Part shown: piece by piece, positions 32,412 to 42,601 of the stretch | Layout: the number at the start of each line of letters is the position of its first letter | Numbering within the stretch: the stretch's first letter is position 1 | Assembly (NCBI GenBank): GCA_001600695.1 | Contig: BCKQ01000003.1 | Span: 620,001 to 684,000 of the forward strand | Direction of reading: 5' to 3' | Length of the DNA: 64,000 bases | Origin: Ascoidea asiatica | Lineage: Eukaryota; Ascomycota; Saccharomycetes; Ascoideales; Ascoideaceae | Notes under the pieces: generated by a model | What the model was told of the DNA's origin: nothing | The model's database searches: none | Seen by the model: only the letters and a program-made list of their open reading frames with translations | Program-made: the position numbers and the translations under genes

Positions 32412-33448
32412 TATATTATTTTATTTTATATGTATATATTTTAATACAGTATGCAAAGATTACCAAACTATTTATTTTCTTGTACAGATTTAATTTTAAA
32501 TAACTCAAGCAAAATAATTTCCTTCTTCAAATATATGTTTATTAGTTCTTAGAGAAAATATATCACTTATATTACTTTAAATCTACCCATAAAAGAAATC
32601 AGCCATTTTCAAAATCGCAAGATTTCCAAAAACCACAAAAACAAATTGCTTTCAAAGTTGTTAAATAAAGTTTGCCTCCAACAGAGTAACTCAAAAATGT
32701 AAATAAAGCCACCAAAGGACTAAAAAGTAAAGAAACCAGGTAGAAAGAGTTTGATTGTTTAGCTTATTATTGAATTTAAACAATAAAGACTTATATAATA
32801 ATTTCAGTAATGGTATTTCAATTAACTTCAAATTCAGCTCTAGAACTTCAATCGTTGAAAAAAGCAAATTTAAAACTGCCGAGCCGGGTAACTATTTTGG
32901 CTTTTTGTGGTTTCCAGACCTAAACCTTAATTAACTTTAAAAATTGCGGAAATAGCAGAAAGATTGTTAAGAAACTTCGATTCTTTATTTTGGTGACTTA
33001 CATTTTCACTGCAAATCCCTTGAGATCTTTATAAAGAGATTCATAAGTAAAAAAATAACTTGGTATACTTGCATATCCAGTTTTTACTTATATAAATTTG
33101 ATATGAAAATTAGCTATTAACTGTTATTTAAAAATGAGAATAAAAACAAGATTAATCAAACACTAAGTTTTAAGGTAAAAAAGTTTAACAGAAATTAATT
33201 ATACAGTTTAAAAAATTGGCCCCTCTTGTTATTAGCATTGATTGAAGCAAGTTTTGTTTTGACAGTTATGACTTTATACATCCTCGTTTAAGTTAGTGAC
33301 CAAATGATAAAGAAAAATAGAAAATTCAGTATTCTGCTATAAATTATTGTAATTGATATAGTTTTATATATGTAACATTTCTTAAATCTGTCTCAAACTT
33401 TGTTCAATTGATAACCTTTCTGATAATTCATCTTGAATTGCAAGTTCT
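32412..33448. other. Intergenic region with two AAACCACAAAAA elements
   Basis: About 1 kb upstream of the unknown gene at 31827. It contains the shared motif at 32632-32645 and an inverted partial copy at 32902-32913. At its right end, 33378-33460 reads on the minus strand as a coil-like peptide out of frame with the membrane-protein gene (see findings). Confidence 0.45.
32632..32645 (+). promoter_or_regulatory. Shared motif ACCACAAAAACAAA, copy 2
   Basis: Identical to 5373-5386, with the match extending to 21 bases. An inverted AAACCACAAAAA lies 260 bp further right (32902-32913). Confidence 0.4.
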
Positions 33449-34000
33449 TCAAATATTTTCTGGAAGATTGAAATATATCAATAAGCTGTAACCTATTATA
33501 AACATTATAAATAATACTATTATTGTTTGTTGTGATATTTCAATATTTATAGCCTGTATCATAAACATTACCTTATTATTATTACAATTATTATTAATAA
33601 AATTATAATAATTGAAACTAATTTCCAATTTTTTAGCAAATATTAATATAGCAATTAATCCAATAAAATCTTTTTTACATTTTATAAGTTCTGAACCAAA
33701 TACAATTAAAATAAATATAAATCCAATAAATATATCAAATTCAATATTCAGTTGTTTATTGATATGTAAAGAAATATTATTAAAATTTTGATAAATTTTA
33801 GGATTTAATAATGGAACCATTGGTGGAATTAATATAAAAAATATTGTCAAAGCAATAGGAATTGAATATATTTTTTTAATTCGATGATTTATTGATGATT
33901 TTGTTAAATACAGATATAAATAATTTAAAATTATATTTATATTTTCTTTTGGTGAATTATATATAAAATTATTTAAATATCTTGAATTATTGTCAATCAT
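33449..34000 (-). CDS. Unrecognised multi-pass membrane protein
   Basis: 183 residues with about four hydrophobic segments: 46-66 (SIPIALTIFFILIPPMVPLL), about 90-105, 110-124 and 154-176. No family recognised and no N-terminal signal peptide. The frame stops (TGA) just after the last hydrophobic segment. Immediately downstream another minus-strand frame, shifted by one base, gives KIFEELAIQDELSERL and continues to LRQI then stop, which looks like a charged cytosolic tail. A frameshift, a sequencing error or a missed intron could join them; a CAG acceptor-like site precedes the tail but I found no good donor or branch site. Confidence 0.5.
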   Translation of the reverse strand: MIDNNSRYLNNFIYNSPKENINIILNYLYLYLTKSSINHRIKKIYSIPIALTIFFILIPPMVPLLNPKIYQNFNNISLHINKQLNIEFDIFIGFIFILIVFGSELIKCKKDFIGLIAILIFAKKLEISFNYYNFINNNCNNNKVMFMIQAINIEISQQTIIVLFIMFIIGYSLLIYFNLPENI

Positions 34001-34669
34001 ATTTTCAAAACATGGAGTTAAAATATGAAATGATTATATTTTAATAACTTTTACAATTGAAATTTATTGTATTTATGTAATTTAATAGTAAAATTCAAGT
34101 TATTTAACAATGATTTTTAATTCTTTATAAATATTTATTTGATATAATGATAAAAAATTGTTTATATTATTAATTCTTTTCAAAAATATCAATATTGATA
34201 TTTTCATCTCTTTTGAATTAATATTAGAGTAAAATTTGAATATACTATATATGAAGAGAAGAAAGAATTACAAATATTAATTTAAAGATTAAAAACTAGG
34301 GAATAGAATCTTACTTATTGAATAATATTTTGAATAATCATTTACATTGTACTTTAAGCTTATTGTTGTTAAATACTGAATTAACAATTCCTTAAAGAAT
34401 TTCATAACATTTTTTTGCCTTACATTAAAGAAAACACATGAAAAATCCAAGGATTCAAAAGTATTCAAAATTACTTTAAAGGAATAAAAATCTAGGTTTA
34501 TGACATTATTCGCTAAGTAATACAATAAAAGAATAAGTTTTGTAATAAAATGAAATAAGAATATACAATTTAAATAATTACAAATTATTAGTATTATTTA
34601 TTTGAATATATACAGAATATATATAGAATATATAGATTATTATAATTATTATAAATATTATAAATATTA
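34001..34669. other. Intergenic between membrane-protein gene and TilS gene
   Basis: 669 bp, very AT-rich. It includes a 78-codon minus-strand frame at 34289-34525 (MYYLANNVINLDFYSF and so on, with no Asn runs) that I cannot support or exclude as a gene or relic. Confidence 0.4.
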
Positions 34670-36403
34670 TTATAAGAAATTAAAATTATTAATTGGATCA
34701 TATTTTATATTATAAATATTATCTTTTAATTTCCATTCAATTAAGAAATTTTTATTTTCAATTGAATAAAAAGTTGGAAAACCAAGAAATTTTTGAAAAT
34801 TATTATTTGAAAATAATTTTAAAATTGGTAAATTAAATTTTGATAATTTACAATTTTTTAAGAAATTAAATTCATTATTTAATAAATATTTTGAATCAAT
34901 TTTATGATTATATAAAGAAATTTGTAAAAATTGATTATCAAAGTTATTTTTTTTATTTTCATTATTAATATATTTAATTCTAAACCAAAATCTATTATCA
35001 AATAATTTCCAATTTGAATAAATTTTATTATTTTGAATAGAATTTAAATTATTTATATTAAAATTAATTTTTAAATTTTGAATATATTTCCAATTTTGTC
35101 TATAAATTTCAAAATATATAAAATTTTTATCAATTTTAATTTCAAAAATTAAATTTAATATATCAAATTTTAATTTATTTGAATTTGAAATTGAATTTGA
35201 AATTGAAATTGAATTTGAATTTGAATTTGAATTTAAGTAATTTAAAATTTTTTTATATAAATTTAAAATTTTTTTAAATTTAAAATAATATTTTGTTGAT
35301 GGAGAATAATTCATTAAAATTTCAAAAAATAATCTATTAAATATAATTTCACCATAATTTGAATTATTATTAGAATTTAAATTTATGAAATCAGAAATTT
35401 TTAATTTTATATATAATGAACCAAGTGAATAATTTTCAGAAATTTTTAATTTTTTTTTAAAAATTTTAATTTGAATTCTTAAATTAATTAAAATTAATTT
35501 ATTTTTTTTTAAATTTTTTATAATTTTAAATTTAATTTTATTATTATTTTTAATTAAATTATTTCTAAAATTATTTCTTATAGTTAAATTTGAAATTAAA
35601 TTTGATTTATCTTCAAACCATTTTAAATTATTTAAAATTGATAAATTATATAAATCAGATTTATAATAATTTAATAAAGGTCTATAAATGAAAATAATAT
35701 TATTTTTATTTGAAGAAATTGGATAAATTGAAGGTAATGGTAAATAACTTTTAATTTCCATTGAATTTAAATTAAAAATGTTTTTTAATAATTCATTTTC
35801 TTTTGTATTTTTAATAGATTCTTTTGAATATGAATTTCTAATAAGATAAGTTTCAATTAAATCATCAAGAGTATGACCTAAGAAAAGGTAATTAATTTTA
35901 TTTTCATTACATAAATTTCTAATTAATTCATATCTTTTAATTCTTGCAATTTCTTCATAATTTTTTAAATTAATTAAAGAATTTTTAAATTTATTATTAT
36001 TATTTTTTTTTTCTTCTTCCCAAATTATTGAATCTTTTAAATGATTTATTGAATTTATATTAAATTGATTATATAAAATTTTAGATAAATTTTTAAATTC
36101 ATTTAAACTTTCAATTCTTAAATTATGATTAATTGTGATTGGATAAATATTATTAAAATTAATTAAATTATTATTATTTAAATTATTTAATTTTATATAA
36201 TTTAATAATAAATATGTTAAAGATATTGAATCTACACCACCAGAAACTGCAATACCTATTTTTATATTATTATTATTACCATTATTATTATTATTATTAT
36301 TTATAATTTTATGATTATTAATAATTGAATTAAAAATATTTTGAAATAAATTAATTTTTTTAAAGTTTGAAGAAGTTATTGAATTGATTGAATTAAATGA
36401 CAT
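34670..36403 (-). CDS. tRNA(Ile)-lysidine synthetase-like PP-loop ATPase, probably mitochondrial
   Basis: 577 residues. The PP-loop signature SGGVDS is at 54-59, followed by TINHNLR, the EEIARIKRYELI segment, LFLGHTLDDLIETYLIR, and YRPLLNYYKSDL with WFEDKSNL and TIRNNFRNNLI. This order is that of TilS/MesJ, which attaches lysine to C34 of tRNA-Ile(CAU) so that it reads AUA. In fungi a nuclear copy serves mitochondria; the N-terminus (Asn/Ser/Lys, few acids) fits a targeting peptide loosely. The C-terminal half is very Asn/Lys/Ile-rich and poorly conserved. S. cerevisiae lacks this gene as far as I recall. A CACGTG lies 192 bp upstream. Confidence 0.85.
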   Translation of the reverse strand: MSFNSINSITSSNFKKINLFQNIFNSIINNHKIINNNNNNNGNNNNIKIGIAVSGGVDSISLTYLLLNYIKLNNLNNNNLINFNNIYPITINHNLRIESLNEFKNLSKILYNQFNINSINHLKDSIIWEEEKKNNNNKFKNSLINLKNYEEIARIKRYELIRNLCNENKINYLFLGHTLDDLIETYLIRNSYSKESIKNTKENELLKNIFNLNSMEIKSYLPLPSIYPISSNKNNIIFIYRPLLNYYKSDLYNLSILNNLKWFEDKSNLISNLTIRNNFRNNLIKNNNKIKFKIIKNLKKNKLILINLRIQIKIFKKKLKISENYSLGSLYIKLKISDFINLNSNNNSNYGEIIFNRLFFEILMNYSPSTKYYFKFKKILNLYKKILNYLNSNSNSNSISISNSISNSNKLKFDILNLIFEIKIDKNFIYFEIYRQNWKYIQNLKINFNINNLNSIQNNKIYSNWKLFDNRFWFRIKYINNENKKNNFDNQFLQISLYNHKIDSKYLLNNEFNFLKNCKLSKFNLPILKLFSNNNFQKFLGFPTFYSIENKNFLIEWKLKDNIYNIKYDPINNFNFL

Positions 36404-37011
36404 TTAAATATTATTTGAAGATTAATATATTTATTAAAAGATTAAGATGTTTCACTTATATGTTTCACTTATATATTTCACTGAGATGTTCATCAACTTG
36501 ATCTATTTCATTAAATTCATTAAATTCATTAAATTCATTAAATTCAATGAATTCATTGAATATTTTAATAAAAATAAAAAAAAGAAGGTGTAGACACGTG
36601 ACTCGACTTTATAAAACACGAAAAGAAATAAATTAAATTGGCGTAGATGATTAAAAGAAAAGAGTTGTTTCATGGTAAGTTAGTTTTAAATAGAGAAGAC
36701 ACTTCTTTGCTTGAGTCTATTGAATATATATATATATATATATATATTGAGTCTATTGAATATTGAATATTGAATATTGAATCTATTGCAGAGCAGCAGA
36801 GTGTGAAAATGATAAAGCAGTGGTAAATCAGAAGCAGAAGAGAATAAATCAGAACAACTTTCACGCGCCTGGAGAGAAACACAAAAACAACACGAAAACA
36901 ACACCAACAATAATAGTACCACTACAAATATATATATATAAATGCAAATATATCTTCTTATCTTATATTATCTTATATTATATATCATATATATCATTCA
37001 ATCATTCAATC
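36404..37011. other. Divergent promoter TilS / KEN-box protein gene
   Basis: 608 bp with TTCATTAAA repeats (36505-36560), a CACGTG at 36595-36600, an (AT)n run (36726-36748) and ATTGAATATTGAAT repeats. Short frames on both strands look like chance. Confidence 0.5.
36595..36600. promoter_or_regulatory. Cbf1-type CACGTG site
   Basis: Context AGACACGTGACT; the reverse complement of this 12-mer also occurs at 43826-43837. Confidence 0.55.
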
Positions 37012-37362
37012 ATGTCAATAATTTCAAATAATAATAATATTAATAATATTAGTAATATTAATAATAATAATATTCAAATATTTAATGATGATTCTTTAAA
37101 TTCAATTTCAATTTCAATTTCAATATCAATTTCAAGTATTAAAAATATTAAAAGAAATAAAAATAAAAGAATTAAGAATAAAACTTTATCAAATAAAGAA
37201 AATATTTTAAATTTAAATAAAATTAAAAAACCAATGAGATATATAAATACAACTACAAATAATAATAATATTAATAATAATATTAATAATAATATTAATA
37301 ATAATATTAAAAGAAATCGTATTCCATTAGCTGATTTAACTAATTCATTCCTATTTAAATAA
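37012..37362 (+). CDS. Small basic protein with KEN box and D-box (candidate APC/C substrate or inhibitor)
   Basis: 116 residues from the ATG at 37012; an upstream Met at 36820 would add an unlikely 64-residue leader crossing the AT repeats. A KEN box is at 62-64 (LSNKENILN) and a perfect D-box RxxLxxxxN at 103-111 (RIPLADLTN), five residues from the C-terminus. The rest is Asn runs and SISISI repeats with a Lys-rich middle. Two intact degrons in a short, otherwise simple protein suggest turnover by APC/C with Cdc20 or Cdh1. The order KEN then R(L/I)PLA recalls the N-terminus of yeast securin Pds1, but the rest of securin is absent. No confident family. Confidence 0.55.
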   Translation: MSIISNNNNINNISNINNNNIQIFNDDSLNSISISISISISSIKNIKRNKNKRIKNKTLSNKENILNLNKIKKPMRYINTTTNNNNINNNINNNINNNIKRNRIPLADLTNSFLFK

Positions 37363-37667
37363 ATTTACTTACTTACTTACTTACTTACTTATTCATTCTT
37401 TCAATTCTATCTTATATCTTTACTTACTTATTATTTAGCCAAATATCACATCACTTCTCTTATTCAAATACTGTAATACTTTAATATTCTTGTAGTTTTG
37501 TAACTTGTTTTTTAAAATTTTAGAATAATTAAGGTTTGCAGACGTCTGCAGTGCACTGCCGTGTCCAGTCTTAACACTCAGACGCACGCACGTCTCACAC
37601 AAAACCTAAACTTTATTCTTACAAAAAAAAAAAAAAAGAAGTTCCATCAAATTGGTCTCTCTTTTTT
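37363..37667. other. Intergenic region with CTTA repeats and a 14-bp palindrome
   Basis: 305 bp between the KEN-box gene and the VPS53 stop. It contains seven CTTA units (37366-37391) and, at 37537-37550, the palindrome TGCAGACGTCTGCA followed by GTGCAC. Confidence 0.6.
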
Positions 37668-39167
37668 TCATTTATTATTATTATTATTATTAAATAATTT
37701 ACCAAAATTATTTTTAATATTTTCATTAACATTCTTAAAATTATTTTCACTATTTATTGCAAATTCTTTTAATGCAATATCTGGTGATTTTAAATTTGAT
37801 AAAATATTAAAATTATTAAAATTTAATTCAACATTTGAATTATTAATATTAATATTTTTTATTCCATTTGAAATTTTTAAATTAAATTCACTTCTCTCAA
37901 TTCCACTTAAACTTGTTCTATTATTTATTGTTTCAATAATAACTGAATCTAAAATAGATTTCTCATTTCCATTTCCAATTTCATTTCCAATTTCATTTCC
38001 AATTTCATTTCCAATTTCATTTCCAATTTCATTTCCAATATTATCTTTATCAGTTTTATTATTACCTTCATTAAATTCATAATTATTTAAATAATTTGAA
38101 AAAATTATTTTATATTTCTTAATTTCATTTTTATTTATACCTTTTAAAATTAAAATTTTTATAAAATTTTCAAAATTTTTATCTTTAAAAATTAAAAAAT
38201 AATTTTTTATAAAAATTTCTTTATCTTCAATTTTTATTAATAAAATTTTTAATAATTTCTCAAATTTATAACTTTGTTTATCAATATTTTTAAAATATGA
38301 TTTTGATAATTTTTTTAATTTTTCTTTATTATTTTTAAATATTAAATTTGGTAAATTTTTAAAAAATTCTTTTAAAATTGATAAATCTAATAATATTTGT
38401 TCTGACATATTTATATTTATTGGTTTTAAATTTAAAAAATTTTCAAAATATTTTAAAATTATTTTCTCAATTAATTTATCCATAAAATTTTTTATATAAA
38501 TATCTTTTTTAATTTTATTTAAACTTATAATTTTTTTTAAATTTTTAAATATTACTTCTTTTAAATCAATTATATATCTACTTTGATCTAAAAATTCATT
38601 ATTATTATTATTATTTATTGAATTATAATTTAATTTCCAATTTTTATTAATCATTTCTTTCCAACTTAATTCACAATCCATTTCAATTTTTATTAATAAT
38701 TTTGAAATACAATTTTGAATTAAATTTATATAATTATCTTTAATTTCAAAAAATTTTGAATTTATATCTTTTTTTAAATTTTTTAAAATTATTAAATTTA
38801 ATTTCTCATTTAATTGATCTATTGTTATATTAATATAATCTGATGTATTTAAAACTAAAGAAATATAATCAATAGATTCATCATCATTTTTATTTAAATC
38901 ATTATTATTTATATTAATTAATGGTTTTAAAATTTTATTTAAATAATTATTTAAATATTTTATAAATAAATCTGTTAATTCTAATAATAATGTACCATTT
39001 GATAAATTTATTGCTTGATTTAAAATATTTCTATAAGTTCTAAATAAATCTGCTGATGATGGTAAAACATCAGTATAAATAACTTTATCATCTTCTTTAT
39101 CAATTTTATTATTATTATTATTTTTAGGTATAGTTGTAGTTATTGTTGAAGATTTATTAATAATTGA

Positions 39168-39200
<33 letters not shown>

Positions 39201-40128
39201 TGAATCATTTGATTTAATTTCTTTATGAATTAATTTTGGAGCTGCTAAATATTCTAAAAATTTATTATTTAAAATTTTTGATTGTTCTTCAATCCAAATT
39301 GATAAAAATGGTTCAAAAGAAATTGAAATTGTTTTTGAAAAGATTTGAAATTGATTATCATCATTATTTTCATTATTATCTTCATTATATTCATCATCAT
39401 CATTACCATAATCTTTTTTATTTTTATTTTTATTTTTATTTTTATTTTTATTACTATTATCTTTTGATGGAGTATTTAAATGTTTAAAAGAATTATTTAA
39501 AAAAGTTTCAAATTCTAAAGTTTGATGTAAAGAATTTAATAAAAGTTCAACATTTGGTTTTTCTTGATTTTTTAAATTACTATTATTATTAAAATTATTT
39601 TTAAAATTTTTTAATAAAATTTTTAAATCTTTTTTAGTAAAATCTATAAATCTATTTGTAATTTCAAGATCTAAATCCCAATTTTTTGGAAAAAATTTAT
39701 AATAATAATTTTTAAAATTTTTAAAAATTTTTTTAAAATAAATATATCTTCTTGATAAATTTTCTAAAGAACCAGCTTCATCATTAATATTAAAAATTTT
39801 AAAAAATTCATTAAATTGATTATTTATAAAAAAATTAATTAATTTATCATGATATTGATTACCTAAAAGATCTAAAATTAAACATGCTTTTAAATATTGA
39901 TTATCATTTAATTTTAAATTATTATCATAATTTATATTTAATAAATTTTTAAAATCTTTAAAAATTTGAATTGATAATTTAATTTTTAAATTTGAAATAT
40001 CATTTGATAATAAATTAATTTCATTAATATTTTTATAATTTTGAAAATGAGAAATTAATTGAATTACAACACTTATAAGATTATAAATTTCATTATAATC
40101 AGTTTTATATTCTAAATTATCTAAAGAA

Positions 40129-40166
<38 letters not shown>

Positions 40167-40592
40167 TGATAATAAATTATTTAAATTATTATTTGCATTT
40201 AATAACATTTGTAATCTTTTTAAAACAGTCATTGAAAGTACTAAATTTTTTTTTGCTTCATCTAATTTTTGAATATTTGAAGTCATTTTACTTATTGTTA
40301 ATTCAGTTTTTTTTGATAATAAAGTTGTTTGATTAATTTGATTAATTAGATTCAATACATCATTATCAGCATCAAAAATGTCATTATCATTAGTATCATC
40401 ATTAGTATCATTGGTGTTATTATTTAATTGATTATAATCATTTAATATTAAATTATCTAAATTTGATTTATAATTATTTAAGAAATTTAATTGATTTGAA
40501 ATTGTTAATAATGAATCAGGAGTATCAAATAATTGATTAAGATGATTAATTGGATCATAATCTTTAGAATATAAATCATCAGAAGAATTCAT
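37668..40592 (-). CDS. VPS53: GARP complex subunit Vps53
   Basis: 974 residues. The N-terminus DYDPINHLNQLFDTPDSL and the helical segment ending LDEAKKNLVLSMTVLKRLQML are the Vps53 signature. Vps53 with Vps51, Vps52 and Vps54 tethers endosome-derived vesicles to the trans-Golgi. The remaining length is alpha-helical rod with Asn-run insertions. A 12-bp nucleotide repeat encodes tandem GNEI units (about residues 850-875; nucleotides about 37975-38040). Longer than the S. cerevisiae protein because of inserts. Start: first Met directly before the conserved DYDPINHL. Confidence 0.93.
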
Positions 40593-41100
40593 TTTTAATA
40601 TTTATATAAAAAAGAATGTATTGATATTTTAACGCTGATAGAAATTTGAAATTGATTAAATTATTTATCAGATTCAAAATTCATTCATTAATTTCTAAAA
40701 TGGTAATTTTTTAAACCTTTATTTTTTTTAAATAAAATGGATTTAATTTCGTTACGTATCAATATTTGTATGTGTATTACGTAATCATTATTATATTTGT
40801 AAAAAATAAAATTAAAAGTACCACAAAACTGGTCTCGTTTCATAACGGTCACACTTTATTACGTAATAAATAGAGATGCTCCAATTTGTGTGAATGCAGG
40901 ATGTATTCTGAAATGTACCACCGAAATAAACCTACGACAGTAGTTAAGCAGTTGCGGTGCGTGTAAATACGATACCACTCAGATTTCAACCAATTGATTG
41001 TGATTCAATCTTTATTACTGAAGCTCCATTGCTGATACTAACGGATATTGAATGAAAAATATCAATAGATATATACAAAAGGTATATATAAATATAATCA

Positions 41101-41133
<33 letters not shown>

Positions 41134-41214
41134 GATATTTCATATAACTTACATATATATTTCAATTTATATTCCAATTTTATATTTTAATTCAAATTCA
41201 AATTCAAATTCATA
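40593..41214. other. Divergent promoter VPS53 / QCR8
   Basis: 622 bp. Three TACGTAAT/TTACGTA-type strings occur at 40750-40870 and a GC-richer patch spans 40835-40985. An AAT microsatellite (41098-41133) lies close to QCR8. No other gene seen. Confidence 0.5.
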
Positions 41215-41589
41215 ATGGGAGGCCATGGTGGAAAAACATATTTAGGCTGGTGGGGTCATTTAGGTAAGTAATATATATATATATATATTGTATATTGTAT
41301 ATGTAATTATATATATGATAAAATAATAAACTAACAAGATAATATAAATAAAGGATCACCAAAACAAAAAGGAATTACAACATATTCAGTATCACCATAT
41401 GCACAAAAACCATTAAAAGGAGTAGTACATAATGCATTTTTTAATACATTTAGAAGAGTTAAAAATCAAGCAATATTTGTTTTAATTCCAGGTAGTGTAA
41501 TGTGGTATTGGTGGTCAATTAATAGAGATTATAATTTATATTTATATACTAAAGCTGGTAGAAAAGAATTAGAAAGAGTTAATGTTTAA
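41215..41589 (+). CDS. QCR8: Cytochrome bc1 complex subunit 8
   Basis: Two exons, 41215-41263 and 41354-41589, encode 94 residues beginning MGGHGGKTYLGWWGHLG and continuing SPKQKGITTYSVSPYAQKP, a clear Qcr8 (respiratory complex III, inner mitochondrial membrane). The membrane segment is AIFVLIPGSVMWYWW. The 90-nt intron has donor GTAAGT, a CTAAC branch site (41331-41335) and acceptor AAAG, and splits the Gly codon of HLG-SPK. Length is normal for the family (94 residues in S. cerevisiae). Confidence 0.97.
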
Positions 41590-41647
41590 GAAATGTTTAT
41601 ATAAATATATGTGATTTGCTATTCAATTCAATACAATAATTCAATAC

Positions 41648-41649
<2 letters not shown>

Positions 41650-41690
<41 letters not shown>

Positions 41691-41691
41691 G
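41650..41691. repeat. AAT trinucleotide microsatellite
   Basis: About 14 ATA/AAT units between the convergent QCR8 and metallothionein genes. Confidence 0.85.
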
Positions 41692-41842
41692 AACTACAAA
41701 GATTTTTCAATAATATATATACAGTATATCATAAGTAATAATGATTATTTATTTATTTAATAAGTTTAATAAGTTTAATAAGTTTAATCTAATATAATGT
41801 AATAAAAGAATAGAATGAATTTATAATTTGATTAATATTTGA

Positions 41843-42012
41843 TTATAATCTATGAAAATGTTAGTAAATTGAAATTTTATTAATACTTTACTTATTTTTT
41901 TATTTATATTATATTATACATACTTTGTTGTATTACAAGAAGGACATGAACATGATGAACCACATTTACAACTACTTCCACAACATTTAACAGATTGATT
42001 TTCTCCAGCCAT
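41843..42012 (-). CDS. Copper-type metallothionein with an intron one codon before the stop
   Basis: Exon 1, 42012-41924, encodes MAGENQSV followed by KCCGSSCKCGSSCSCPSC and NTT. Seven cysteines are spaced CC-x3-C-x-C-x3-C-x-C-x2-C, like the 26-residue Neurospora copper metallothionein. A canonical intron follows (41923-41850, 74 nt): GTATGT, TACTAAC (RC at 41860-41866) and TTTCATAG. Spliced, the protein ends KL (31 residues, stop at 41845-41843). Unspliced, it ends KYV (32 residues, stop at 41916-41914). The metal-binding part is the same in both. It buffers copper or related metals in the cytosol. Tail-to-tail with QCR8. Confidence 0.88.
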
Positions 42013-42210
42013 TTTAAAAATATTTATATTTATATTTATATTTGATTATTTGATTATTTGATTTATTAGTTATTTAGTTATTTACTAGTTATTTGATTTA
42101 TTTGTTTGATAGACTAATTGATAATTTAAGAGATTAAATGAATAAAGTTTAAAACTGAAATTGAAATAAAGAGAAATTGAATATTTATATATCTTTATTG
42201 ATCTTCTTTT

Positions 42211-42256
42211 ATCATTTATCATTTATCATTTATCATTTATCATTTATCATTTATTA
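42211..42256. repeat. 7-bp tandem repeat ATTTATC, about six copies
   Basis: Head-to-tail array in the metallothionein/INO4 promoter region. Confidence 0.8.
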
Positions 42257-42391
42257 TTTATTATTTATTGTATCTAATTATTCTATTTATTATATTCAAT
42301 TAAATCGAATCATTCAACTTACTCAATATCCCAATCAGGCAACAAAATCCCCTTCCCCAGACCTCTGATCTTGAACAGGGGTTTCAGTGCT

Positions 42392-42409
42392 CACGTGTCT
42401 GCTCACGTG
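42392..42409. promoter_or_regulatory. Paired CACGTG sites upstream of bHLH gene
   Basis: CACGTG at 42392-42397 and 42404-42409, each preceded by CT (CTCACGTG), in one helical-turn spacing (12 bp). They lie about 200 bp before the INO4-like start. Candidate Cbf1 or self-binding bHLH sites. Confidence 0.6.
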
Positions 42410-42601
42410 CCCTGTTTTTGCTGTTTTCTTTCTTTTCTTCTCCGCTCGTGTCACCTGACCGCAGCGTCCGATAAGCAAAAGCATGGTGAATATAATATAA
42501 TATAAATAGATACTTAAATCATCATCTTTAATATGATAATAAATCAGAAATACTATCAATAAATAATAATAAAACACATAATAAATTACAAACACACCAC
42601 A

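Larger units (their letters stand above)
42013..42601. other. Divergent promoter metallothionein / INO4-like gene
   Basis: 589 bp. A 7-bp ATTTATC tandem repeat (about 42211-42256) is followed by a GC-rich patch (42340-42480) containing two CACGTG sites 12 bp apart. No other gene seen. Confidence 0.6.

Noticed and set aside
34289-34525. Minus-strand frame of 78 codons between the membrane-protein and TilS genes
   Set aside because: The composition is unlike a simple repeat, but with no family, no splice partner and no upstream context it cannot be called a gene; noted within the intergenic entry.
36820-37011. 64-residue upstream extension of the KEN-box protein
   Set aside because: It crosses AT repeats and promoter sequence, and the internal ATG at 37012 gives a compact protein.
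40986-41177. Minus-strand frame of 63 codons before QCR8
   Set aside because: It consists mostly of a Tyr run from the AAT microsatellite and lies in the QCR8 promoter.
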